Source: Phanerodontia chrysosporium (lineage: Eukaryota; Basidiomycota; Agaricomycetes; Polyporales; Phanerochaetaceae). From it: a DNA stretch of 64,000 nucleotides. How positions within the stretch are numbered: the first letter of the stretch is position 1; every line of letters starts with the position of its first letter. The notes below the pieces were generated by a model. The model saw only the letters and a list, made by a program, of their open reading frames with translations, was not told where the DNA came from and did no database searches. A program made the position numbers and the translations under genes. This document shows positions 11,088-21,253 of this stretch, piece by piece. The stretch lies in the NCBI GenBank assembly GCA_001910725.1, contig MJGA01000004.1, forward strand, positions 186,001 through 250,000, written 5' to 3'.

Positions 11088-11147
11088 GATTGTGGGCTCG
11101 CCTTCTGGCTCTGCACTGACCTCGCCACCCAGGCCTAGACTACCCCC

Positions 11148-14100
11148 ATGACCGCCAGCGCGAACAGCGGCTCCGACTCCTCGTCCATCTCAGCGTCGGT
11201 CCGGATCGAACCCCTCCAGGGAAGCGAGAATATCGCGCCCTGGAAGGTGAAGATCATGGATATCCTCACGAGCTTGGGGCTCGAGGATACCATCACTTCG
11301 GATCCGCCCCAGGCACCCGAAGATGCGGACAAGGCGACGCTGATTCAGCACGAGAAGGCTAAGGCTGAATTCAAGCGCCGTAGCCTTCAGGCACTGAGCC
11401 ACATCCGCCTTCGCGTGTCGGACGCCGTACTGGTGTACATCAGCGCGGCCACCACCGCCAAGGAGGCCTGGGACACCCTGATGCAGACGTTTCAGCCCAG
11501 CGGCATGTACTCGTACATCTTAGCGTACCGTAAATTCTACCAGACGCGTTGTCCCGACGGGGGGGACATCCCCGAGCACCTAGGGCAGATGCGCAGACTG
11601 CGGGATGAGATCCACACGATCGCAGGCACGGCTCGCATCAGCGATAGGGAATTTGCGTTCGCGTTGCTGATCTCGTTGCCCGATTCGTGGGATCAATTCA
11701 TTCAGGCTATTGATGCCACCGCAGATAATCTCACGAGCGCCCAGGTGATCGCGCGGATCCTCCAAGAGGACAAGCGCCGGAAAGAACGCGAGGGCGCGAA
11801 AGGTGACAGTGCATTGCTAGCTAAGTCCAAAAAGAAGGCTCGGCCTCGCTGCCACAATTGTGGCAAGCAGGGGCACCTCAAAAAGGACTGTTGGGCATCA
11901 GGGGGAGGCGCGGCAGACAAGCCGAAGGCCAATGACGCTGTGGACGGCGAATTTGGCTTCATCGCCGCCGAGGGCCAGAACTCGGCAGATCCCGAGCCCG
12001 ATATCGAAAAAGCGCTAAGCGCGTTGGATGAGTCGCGGCTGTGGTATGCTGACAGCGGTGCGACCACCCACGTCGCGAACGCCCGAGAGCTGTTTCACAA
12101 GTATCAGCCGACGGCAGGGGGCGCGTCGATCAGTGGGCTCGGGGGCGTATCCCGCATCGCAGGGCGTGGGAGCGTGAAGCTCAAGTGCAAGGTCGGGAAT
12201 CGCATTCGCGAGATCTGGCTGCACAATGTAGCGCACGTCCCCGGCGCGCCTCATAATTTATTGTCACTCACGCGCGCCGACGACGCACACTGTCGGTACG
12301 TAGGCGGGAAGGGCACTCTGACCGTGTACGGCCCGGACGGCAAAGTTCTGATGGTCGGACGCAAGCTTGAGGGACCGGGACAGCTGTACCGGTTGTCCGT
12401 AGCGGCGGAACCGGCGGATCAAGCAAACGTAGCCGTCCTGGGCAAGCGTACCTGGGAGGAGATGCACCGGATTCTCGGACACGCCCACGTGGCCTCAATC
12501 AAGAGACTCTGCCTCGGCTTAGCCGAAGGAGTTGATGTCGACATGACGTCAGACGATCAATTCCAGTGCGAGTCCTGCGTGCGCGCGAAGCAACACGTCC
12601 AGCCGTTCCCAGACCAAGCTACTCGTACCCCGGACAAGCTCAAAGTAGGGGAAATCGTGGCTAGCGACACTTGGGGGCCTGCCCAGGTGAGATCCGTCCA
12701 CGGTTTCTACTACTACATGTCAATGACTGACCTGAAGTCTCGGTTCTCGGGCGTCTATTTCAGCGCGCAGAAATCAGGGCTCGCGAAGATGGCGCTGACC
12801 GAGTTCAGGGGGCTGATCCGGAGGATGAGCAGGACTGGGAGCTCCATTATGTGCTTGAGGATTGACAATGGTACTGAATTTATTAATAACGAATTTCTAC
12901 AGTACTGTAAATCCCAAGGCATAGTGGTAGAAACAACGGCACCATATTCACCTGCCCAAAATGGTGTTGCTGAGCGCCTCAATCGTACCCTCCTCGAGAG
13001 CGCGCGCGCGATGTTACTCGCGGCAGAGCTGCCACGGAAATTCTGGCCGGAAGCCGTAAGTTACGCGTGTCTGATCAAAAACCGCCTCCCACACGCCGCC
13101 CTCAAGGGGATGACGCCATATCAGGCGCTTACAGGCGAAAAGCCGGACCTGTCGCTGCTACGCGAATTCGGGTCGAAGTGCTGGGTTCTGGACCAGAGCG
13201 GTAACCCTGGGAAACTCGATGCCAAATCGAGACCGTGTATTTTCTTAGGGTTCGCGACCGATTCAAAGGCGTTTCGGTGTTGGGACATAGGTAAAAATAC
13301 GTTTGTAAAGTCCCGGAACGTCGTTTTCGCTGCACGGAAACGCGAGCAAGAGGTCCTGCTACCTCCCCCAGAAGCGCGCCTGAGGGGGAGAGTGCAGACA
13401 CGAGCAGTCGCGCTCCTGAAGGGCAAGGAGCAGCGGCTCAGGCCCCGGCCGATCCGAGCGATCCGAGCGCCCAGAGATCGTCGACGGCCGAGGGTTCAGG
13501 GGGAGTGCCTGATGGCAAGCCGGCTCAGCCAAAGGCACCCACCGGTGTGCGGCCTCCCACACGCGAGGCAAGCGCACGTCTGCGTTCGAAACCTCCCGTA
13601 GATTACCTACGAATGCACAACCCGCAGGCCCGAGGGCCGCGGCAGTCCAAGAGCACCGAGGAGGATGCACCGGCAGACGCCGCAGCTGAGCCTGATGCGA
13701 GCTCAGATAGCGATGACGTCGTCGAGTACGCATACCTCGGGGCTGATCTGGCCGATGACGATCCCCGATCGTATCGTGATGCGCTCAAGCGCCCAGACGC
13801 CGCGCGATGGCAAGAGGCCATGCAGCGCGAATACGACCAGTTAACCAAGCTGGGATGCTGGGACTTGGTGGACCTACCAGCCGGGCGTAAGGCCATAGGC
13901 TGTAAGTGGGTCTATCGCATTAAACGCGATTTCTCGGGCGCGATCGTCAAATACAAGGCCAGGCTTGTGGCGCAAGGGTTCTCGCAGGTACCGGGCGTCG
14001 ACTACGACGAAACCTACGCACCGGTAATGCGGCCCGAGTCGCTACATATCCTCGCGGCTATTGCCGTCATCCTCAATCTCGAGTGGGACATTGAGGACGC

Positions 14101-15330
14101 CGTTGGGGCATACCTCAATAGTCAATTAAAGCTCACTATTTACATGAGGCAGCCCGAAGGCTTCGACGACGGCTCTGGACGCGTCTGCAAGCTCAATCTT
14201 GCGCTGTACGGCCTGAAGCAGTCCGGACGCGAGTGGAACCTCCTTTTGGATGAGTTCCTGCGCGGAATCGGTTTTCGGGCGTCTAGCGTAGATCCTTGCG
14301 TATACCTCCGGATCGACGAGGGATCCCCGACCTTTCTAGCTGTCCATGTCGACGATTTCTCCCTGTTTGCCAAAACGAGAGAAATCATGGACAAACTCAA
14401 GGGGGAACTCAGTTCGAGGTTCGAGATGACCGACCTCGGACCGGTCCGGCAAATTCTCGGCTATGAGGTCATACGCGAACGCGACCAAAGGACACTGATG
14501 CTCAGGCAAGCCGCCTACATCAGGAAAGTCCTAGATCGGTTCAATATGGCCGATAGCAACCCTGTGTCCGTGCCTATGGACCCTAACACGCGGCTACAAA
14601 AGACTCCCGACGCACCGCCGCCCGACTTTCCATATCGGGAAGCCGTCGGCTCGCTCATGTACGCCGCTGTGGGCACACGGCCGGATATCTCATACGCGGT
14701 GCAAACACTCAGCCAGTTCTGTGAGCGACCCTCCACCGCACACTGGACTGCGCTAAAACGTGTATTGAGGTATCTAAAGGGCACAGCGGAATGGGGGATT
14801 ATCTACAAAGCCCCGAAGCCCAGACTACACCCATCGAAGTAGTCGGGTACTCAGACGCCGACTGGGGAGCCAATCCGGATGACCGGAAGTCCATATCCGG
14901 ATATGTCTTCCTGCTCGGCGGCGCCCCCGTCTGCTGGGCTTCGCGCAAGCAGAAATCGGTGGCGCTGTCGAGCATGGAGGCCGAGTACATGGCCGGCTCC
15001 ACTGCTGCCTCGCAGGCACTCTGGTGCCGGATGCTACTCGAGGAGCTCGGATTCGCGCAGCCGAACCCGACGCTACTCTATATGGACAACCAGTCGGCGC
15101 TGGCGCTTGCTCGGAACACCGGTACCCAGGGGCGCGCGAAGCACATCGACATCCGCTATCATTTCCTCCGAGATAAGATAAGCTCGAAGGAAATTAGCGT
15201 CGCGCACTGCCCTGGGGAGGACAACCCCGCTGACATTTTTACCAAGCCACTGGCGCGGCAGAAGTTCGAACACTTCCGCGCGATGCTTGGCATGTCGGCG
15301 TCGAGGGGGAGTGTTGAAGAGCGGACGTGA
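11148..15330 (+). pseudogene. copia gag-pol polyprotein with two frame breaks
   Basis: The frame opens at the ATG at 11148 (MTASANSGSDSSSISASVRI). In order: Gag; a CCHC zinc knuckle at about 11850-11891 (CHNCGKQGHLKKDC); an aspartic protease DSG at 12051; the integrase with its HHCC region (MHRILGH, CESC) and D-D-E core (SDTWG near 12665, IDNGTE near 12863, then NGVAERLNRT); the reverse transcriptase with VDD near 14350; and RNase H with SDADWG and YMDNQSALAL. The frame shifts once at about 13360-13385 and again at about 14790-14840. Both shifts are in the sense expected from one missing base. The last frame stops at 15330, inside the 3' LTR. Confidence 0.88.
15303..15311 (+). promoter_or_regulatory. 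Polypurine tract
   Basis: The purine run gagggggag abuts the 3' LTR at 15312, the standard site for plus-strand priming in LTR elements. Confidence 0.75.
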
Positions 15331-15680
15331 AGACCGACGCGCGACATGCGCGGGCGGGCGGGCGCGCGCCTGTCAGACCCCTGACACCGCGGACCCGGAG
15401 GACTCTGCGCCGTGCGCGCAGGTCGCCCCGCACCTCCTGCTCGGTAGACACGTTCTACCGCGCCACCCTTACGTGAGCTCGCTGCTCTAGACAGCGAGCG
15501 AATATTCTAGGTAATATACGTCATTTTCTGTAGCTTTCCCCGACGTGTATGTAGCTAGAGTATAAATACAGTCTCGAGGACGTCGCCCTCGTCGTCCTCG
15601 TCCGTTCACTCGTCTTTACCTGCGCGAATAAGTGTATTCACTTTCTATTCTACTACAAGTAAGTCTATATAATTTTAACA
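15312..15680 (+). repeat. 3' LTR (369 bp)
   Basis: Same length and, by eye, same sequence as the 5' LTR, ending TTTTAACA and followed by the acagt target duplication at 15681-15685. Its TATA box is at 15561-15566. Confidence 0.9.
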
Positions 15681-16352
15681 ACAGTCCTCAGGGTCGAAAG
15701 CTCAGCGCCTTTGGAAGGGGAATCACGTTTGCGGGCGGCATGAGCAACCACGTCTCTGTCTGTGTTTTTGCATGAGGTGGCGGACATACTTCGAGTGTCA
15801 GGAATGAGCACTGACCAATTCTCCCCTCCTCAATCACGGTACCTAGAGGGCGTACAGGGACCCGCTCGTGCGCGTCGTATTCTGAGACCAGGACGTCAGG
15901 ACAAGAGAGCACTGAGAAGAAGCACACTCACCGAGAATAACCAGAAGTGTCTCTGGACTCGATACATTGACATATCGATGTGTTTCATCGTGTTCAACGC
16001 AGGTAGCACTCAGGTAGGCATCCGTGATGGTATCCGCAAAATACTTCGTTATGGTATCCTTCGGCTTGTTCAGAGGGCATGGCCACTTGGGTAGCTGTGT
16101 ATGGAATAGGCATAACCATCATGTCACTGCCAGAATTAACACACGTACCTCAAAAAATTGGTGAATGAAGTCTTGTGAATCCTTGCGCCACAGTGGGCTG
16201 CCGCGAGGCCATCTCCGGTGATGAATAAACGGTATTATAGTCGCGAGGTTCGCCTGCGGTTCAACATCAACTGCAAGGGACGTAAGATACTGATACTTTC
16301 GTGTGTCAGTATCGTAGTAGACCACAGCCCACGTAGCTAGGATAGTAGTCAT
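15681..16352 (-). pseudogene. Paralog D, 5' part (exons 1-3 and start of exon 4)
   Basis: The upstream half of the gene split by the copia element. Exon 1 is 16352-16149, exon 2 16094-15932 (163 nt, as in B and C), exon 3 15881-15816, and exon 4 starts at 15759 and runs into the insertion. Exon 1 encodes MTTILATWAVVYYDTDTRKY and keeps LWRKDSQDF; exon 4 begins with DRDVVAHAARKRDSPSKGAE. Introns are 54, 50 and 56 nt, GT-AG. A CACTA-like MITE lies directly upstream: its target duplication ends next to the ATG, so the native 5' leader and promoter are now 644 bp further away. Confidence 0.8.
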
Positions 16353-16355
16353 TAT

Positions 16356-16999
16356 CACTGCGGGATTTGTCCGATGTTCGCCACGGAAATCAGGATAAAA
16401 ACATCGTGAGAACAGAAACCATGTTCTCACGGTGTTGTGACTGGAGAACATGGTGAGGACATTGTGAATGTCCATAACGGGAATCTTCACAATGTTTCCC
16501 GCAGAAACATGGTGCATGTCCGCCGCATGTTCTCTACGGAAACACGGGGCGGAAATGGAGCATGATTGTGTACAGTCTAGGGCGAGATCCTGGTCTAATG
16601 TATCTACAGTGTTTTCTTGTGCGATCATCAATATAATCGTACCATAATCTTGCCTAATTCGGAAGTTCCAACCGAAAACATGACAGAAACATACTGCATA
16701 AAGGCAAAACAGTACACAATATTTACAGTGTTATCAATCGCAGCACTGTGCTGACATGCTGGTGGGAATCCAGCATGTGATCTACGGAGACATACCACAT
16801 GTTCACAGCATGTTCCCCATGGTGACATGCGGCGGACATGCACCATGTTTCTGCGGGAAACATTGTGAAGATTCCCGTTATGGACATTCACAATGTCCTC
16901 ACCATGTTCTCCAGTCACAACACCGTGAGAACATGGTTTCTGTTCTCACGATGTTTTTATCCTGATTTCCGTGGCGAACATCGGACAAATCCCGCAGTG
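16356..16999. mobile_element. CACTA-like MITE with 175-bp inverted arms
   Basis: A 644-bp non-coding element whose ends are CACTGCGGGATTTG and its exact reverse complement. The left arm (16356-16530) and right arm (16825-16999) are reverse complements over about 175 bp, with no difference that I can see. It is flanked by the 3-bp duplication tat (16353-16355 and 17000-17002). CACT(A/G) ends with 3-bp duplications are typical of the CACTA/EnSpm superfamily. There is no transposase, so it is non-autonomous. Transcription through it would give a long hairpin RNA. Confidence 0.8.
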
Positions 17000-17002
17000 T
17001 AT

Positions 17003-17339
17003 GGCGGATGAACAAGCTGCAAACGCGCGCCTCTGGTCATAAATGCGGCTTTTGTTTGGTCATGTTTATCTCATGTTCCGGGAACATAGGAAACTCCATG
17101 TCCGTGATCGACGCTCTTGTCCTTGACCGTTCGAATTGCTGCACATCCGTACAATACTCGCCATCTCAAGGAGAGGTAGGAGGTACCAGGAATTTTCTTT
17201 ACTGAGAAATGTTGGAAGATAGGGCAGTTGTGACATTGAACTCGGCGAATATGTCCAGTAGTACCCACTCAAAACTCGCAGTCGAAAGTGACCAGGCGCG
17301 CCCCACATCACGGCGACGTGGAGCATCGAGTTCTCAGGT
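17003..17339. other. Original upstream region of paralog D / 5' edge of paralog E
   Basis: The bases just right of the MITE (read on the minus strand, ending catccgccata) resemble the leader of paralog B (ccgccaca before ATG), so they were the native 5' flank of D. Nothing else is recognisable; no clear exon 1-3 of paralog E is visible. Confidence 0.5.
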
Positions 17340-18620
17340 TTATTGCAGCGCCATGGCATGGGCGCAATGCTTGTGAGACATTGAGTGCTTGCGCACAAAC
17401 TTGGCGTCAACTCCCGATCCCGTGCGTGGAGGGCATGGAAGATTGCCCGCGACGACTCGTGCCTCATGGCTACCAGCCGCGTATCTCCGAATACTAAACG
17501 CCACAGAGCTCGACCTCACTCTGGAACGATGAAACTGGACGCTTTGGTGTTTTCCAGCGCCGTGCCCCCAATGAACGATGTTTGTCCCCGTAGAAGGCAT
17601 CTATGTTGTCAAACTCGACATAGGCGAGCGTGGAGACACGCTTTTGCTTGCAAATGGGATTACGCCACAATGATTTATCAGATGAGGTGAGTCCAAGCGT
17701 CGCATCCCAGTGAACGCGGCAAATGCGTACATCGTCCTGCTACAGGCACTTGCAATTCCTCCTGTCTCCCCCTGCCCATGCATCCTTATTGCGACGATTC
17801 CCGATATAATGTTCAGCGGCGCAGTCTTTGCAAACAGAATCATTCAAACAAGGATCACCAGTCTCGTTTCCCTCGTCCCTGGCGCGTCAGAAGCCGGCGA
17901 GTCCCACTTGCTACCGCCATGCGCAGGGTCGCGCGTCTGTTCCGTGCATTGCGGGTGACGTTCAAGGAACTCGACGAGTACTATGCGCACGTCGTTATCC
18001 CGTCACCGAGGACCGTGTACCCTGCGCAGGCCACGCCTTACGTGGGACCGTGGTTCACGCGGTTCACCATGAACGGCACCGAGATCAATCTCGCGTACAC
18101 GGGCCCTGTCTCTCCCCAACACCCGTCGCGCGCGGCGTTCAAGGCCCTCGCGCACACAGGATCGGGCGAGCCGACGCCGGTCGTGGTCAAGTTTGTGCGC
18201 ACGTATTCGCGCGAGGGCCACGAGCTTTTGGCACGAGCAGAACCCCCGCTCGCGCCGCGGCTGTGGCACTGCGAGAGACTCGGGAACACAGCGTTTTATG
18301 TCGTCGTGATGGGCGACGTCCAGGACTGCGAGCGCGAGCTGTCCGCCGACGAGCATGCAGCTCTCCGACGCGCGGTGGAACTATTGCACGGTCAGGGCCT
18401 TGTATTTGGCGACCTTCGCGCGCCGAACATCCTCATGCTTCGCGATGGCGGGGTGCGCCTAGTTAACTTTGAGTGGTGCGGCAAGGAGGGAGAGGTGTAC
18501 TATCCGTTCGACATCGACATGGATCAGGACATGCCGTGGCACAGGGACGTGCACCGCGGAGGCCTTATCGCTAAGGAGCATGACTTGCACCTTCTTGACT
18601 TGCTGGCACCTTCAGAATAG
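17340..18620 (+). pseudogene. Paralog E: decayed copy of the C-type nuclease-kinase gene
   Basis: The 5' exons are missing. About 17340-17690 aligns in patches with exon 4 of paralog C (AATGCC-ACAGAGCTCGA, then TTTTCCAGCGC) but is full of frame breaks, and the ExK region is destroyed. Exon 5 from about 17750 is well preserved (PPVSPCPCILIAT, then VVVKFVRTYSREGH, VFGDLRAPN). It has one missing C in a run near 17905 relative to C, which shifts the frame. The DFG-like motif reads VNFEWCGKEG, so the Mg-binding Asp is Asn. A kinase-only protein could still be read from about 17778, but it would lack the nuclease module and the key Asp. Confidence 0.75.
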
Positions 18621-18864
18621 CCATGATCCTTGGCTCGTTTGGTGGTATTGACCGGCGTACTTCCTAGTGTCTATTGACGTGTAGTGTCATCACTGAAATG
18701 CTTGTACGATGGATTTTGCGCTGTATCAATGCTGTACCAGTGAAAATAGATTATTCACGTTACCACCTTGTCGCGAGCCGCAGTACTCTTGGTATGGACG
18801 AGAAACGGCCGTACCTTTTCGCTCGCTTCGCAAGACTGCGCGCCTAAATGAACGCATCACCAAC
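18621..18864. other. Spacer between paralog E and CHK-like kinase
   Basis: About 240 bp that must carry the promoter of the downstream kinase. It begins with a short stretch similar to the 3' flank of paralog C. No distinct element is seen. Confidence 0.4.
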
Positions 18865-20027
18865 ATGCAACCAGCTCGACCAAACTTGTCTTTACTCCCC
18901 CAAGGGCTCGAGGTTACATCTTCCCCACGAATCGCCTCTCTCTGGTCGAACTATGGCTACATCTATCGCCTCTACCTTGCCTCGAACCCACGTAGTCTGA
19001 TACTCAAGTCGATACACCCGCCTGCGCTGTCGCACCCTGACGAGTCGCATCTGCGCAAGCTGCTCTCATACGATATCGAACGCTGGTTCTACCGCCATCT
19101 CGCGTCGCATTTGCCCGCTTCTGTGAAGGTCGCGTCGGAGTATCCTCTGCAGCACGACGCCGAGCACAGCCTGCTCCTCGAGGACCTCGCCGTCGCGTAC
19201 CCTTATCCTGCGAGCGGAAGCCTGGACAAGGACGCGACTTTGTGCGTCCTCGACTGGCTTGCGGGCTTCCACAGCGCGTTCTTCCGCATCCATGCTCGAG
19301 AAGGAGCGGGACTTCCGCTGGTTCCTCCTCCGACACGTTGGAAGGAGGGCAGCGGGACCGCTGGGGTCTGGGAACGGGGGACCTACTGGTACCTCGACAC
19401 GCGTCGAGAAGAGCTAGAGCAGACTGACAAGGAAGAGTACAGCTGGCTGATGCCCTGGGTGGAAAAGGTACGTTCTGTGCTATGCAGCTTCCGTTGCTCG
19501 TCTGACCAAGTACCCCCAAGGTGAACGACGCACTCAACCGCGAGATCCGTGACTATGGTACGCTCGTGCACGGCGACGTCAAGGGCGCGAACATCGTCTT
19601 CAATCGTGACCCGTACCCTCGACGTGGAGGCAGCTCGTCCAGAGCAGAAACACCGCTATGTTGTGCGTTATACGACCTCCAATATGTCGGCCTAGGCATA
19701 CCGACGCTCGACCTCGTATACTTCCTCGGGACGTCCGTGCAGTCGGGACTCCTGCGATCTGTCGAGGACGAGTACAAACTTCTCCGGAAGTACTTCCTTA
19801 GCTTCAGCGATGCTACCTCGCGCGCATCCACCGACGGTCTGAAGTACACGTTTGACAAGCTGTTGGCGCACTGGGACCTTGCCATAGTCGACTGGTACAG
19901 GTTCATGGCCGGCTGGGGCTTCTGGGGGAATGATAGCTGGGTCGAGCGCAGGGCGAAGCAGATTGTGGCACGTTGGAACGAGTCGGGCTTCCCATTTGAC
20001 TCTTGCGATGAGGCGACTAGCCCATAG
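18865..20027 (+). CDS. CHK/APH-like small-molecule kinase (369 aa)
   Basis: Two exons, 18865-19467 and 19521-20027, joined by a 53-nt GT-AG intron; 1110 nt in frame. I start at ATG 18865 (MQPARPNLSLLPQGLEV). The protein-kinase-like fold shows LILKSIHPP (ATP-site Lys), LVHGDVKGANIVF with D220 (Brenner motif HxDxxxxN) and ALYDLQYVGLGIPTLDLVYF with D253 in place of DFG. The HGD and DxQ...DLxYFL signatures are those of the ecdysteroid-kinase/CHK and aminoglycoside-phosphotransferase clan, so the substrate is probably a small molecule such as a sterol, sugar or choline-like alcohol. It follows a nuclease-kinase paralog here and, as a fragment, after paralog C. The substrate cannot be told from sequence. 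Confidence 0.8.
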
Positions 20028-21253
20028 GTGTGCATGTTCATCGATGCATACTTGAAAACACTGACCGTTTGTTATACAGGAATGTAATATCATTGTTGTT
20101 TTGACCCAGATTACAGTGAACATTATTGCGACTGCACGCGACATGGCTTGAAGCGTTACGAAGGGCCTACATTCTGGTGGTGTGTGCCTTTGTGCTGGCC
20201 TCCTGGTCGTCAAGTTGCTGTGATCCCTGCGTCTGACCGTCCTAGAACATATTGACCGCATACATAAACACAGGACGGAAGAATACCCCTAACTTCGTTA
20301 CCCAAGCAGGTACTCCCGTCTACCGCGCGTAGTTGAACGACTTGATGAACTCCGTAACCCTGCGAGTCAAGCCTTTTCCGTTGCGGAGGACAGTCATTAC
20401 GCACCCCGAAGCTGGGCGTGCAGGGCAAAGCCAGCAGTAGATACACGATTTTTCTCCGGGCGACAAGCTCACCAATGCTTCTCGGAAACGGCCATTCAGT
20501 GACATCGACAGCCAGCATTCCTAGTGCAGTTTGGTCACCACCGAAGGAGCTACATTGAGAGGTCTGTTCACACACCGCTGCGCTCATGTTGATACCTCGC
20601 GCAAAACAGATACACTCATCTCACCAGTGCTAAGTACGATGCGTGTCGCGAGCGGGTGGATCAAGCTGCAATCGTCCGAAGTCCTCTTCACTCTACTAGG
20701 CACGGCAATTTGCTCGGGCTCATTTCGGTGTTGACCGACGAGTGCTGTCAGGCAGACGCATTTGATAGATGGTTGCCTAGCCCCTCGTATGTCGTCCCTT
20801 GCACATGTGTTCTAGACGGTGAAAATCAACCGCGCGCCCCCACGGGCATGGGAACCGCGGAACTCTGCCTTTCATGACGCACGACCCCTCTTCGTAAGGG
20901 TAGAGAGAGCAGTGGGTAAGTATACATAGGTTTAAGCAGACTAGAATACACTGAGCCTGCGAATGCTGAGAGGAGGGGTCTGTGTCTCCAAAGAAACGGT
21001 GGACCCGCGCCGCGTGTGCACCATGCTGCCACGGTGTGACGAAATGTGACAGGCGTCCTTGTCTCGGGTGTCACAGTGTCACCAAATACGGCTGTCACAC
21101 GCCCCCCATCATCGCGCCCGAAGTGCAACAAAAACGAGGTCAGCCGTCGTCCACCCCGCCTGTCTTCCTGCCACCATCACCGCCGTCGACGAGCTCGACG
21201 TTCGTTCTTTTCCTGTACCACTCATTCTTCTTCACGCTCGCACAGCAACAACA
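20028..21253. other. Intergenic region upstream of SH3 protein gene
   Basis: About 1.2 kb. Short open frames occur on both strands, but none has recognisable domains or a consistent exon structure. Near 21015-21095 there are repeated and inverted gtgtgac/gtcacac words, possibly regulatory. The promoter of the SH3 gene must lie here. Confidence 0.4.

Larger units (their letters stand above)
10706..15680 (+). mobile_element. Ty1/copia LTR retrotransposon inserted in paralog D
   Basis: A complete-looking 4975-bp element with two 369-bp LTRs (10706-11074 and 15312-15680) that begin TGTTGAAG and end TTTTAACA. By eye the two LTRs are identical, so the insertion is young. It is flanked by acagt on both sides. 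Domain order gag, protease, integrase, RT, RNase H defines the copia superfamily (integrase before RT). A primer binding site and a polypurine tract are in the expected places. The coding region has two single-base frame breaks, so this copy may need helper proteins in trans or may contain assembly errors. Confidence 0.93.

Noticed and set aside
20982..21110. Cys pattern (CAPCCHGVTKCDRRPCLGC) resembling a Zn2Cys6 binuclear cluster upstream of the SH3 gene
   Set aside because: The spacing between the third and fourth Cys is shorter than usual, the bases come from repeated and inverted gtgtgac words, and no transcription-factor domain or exon structure follows.
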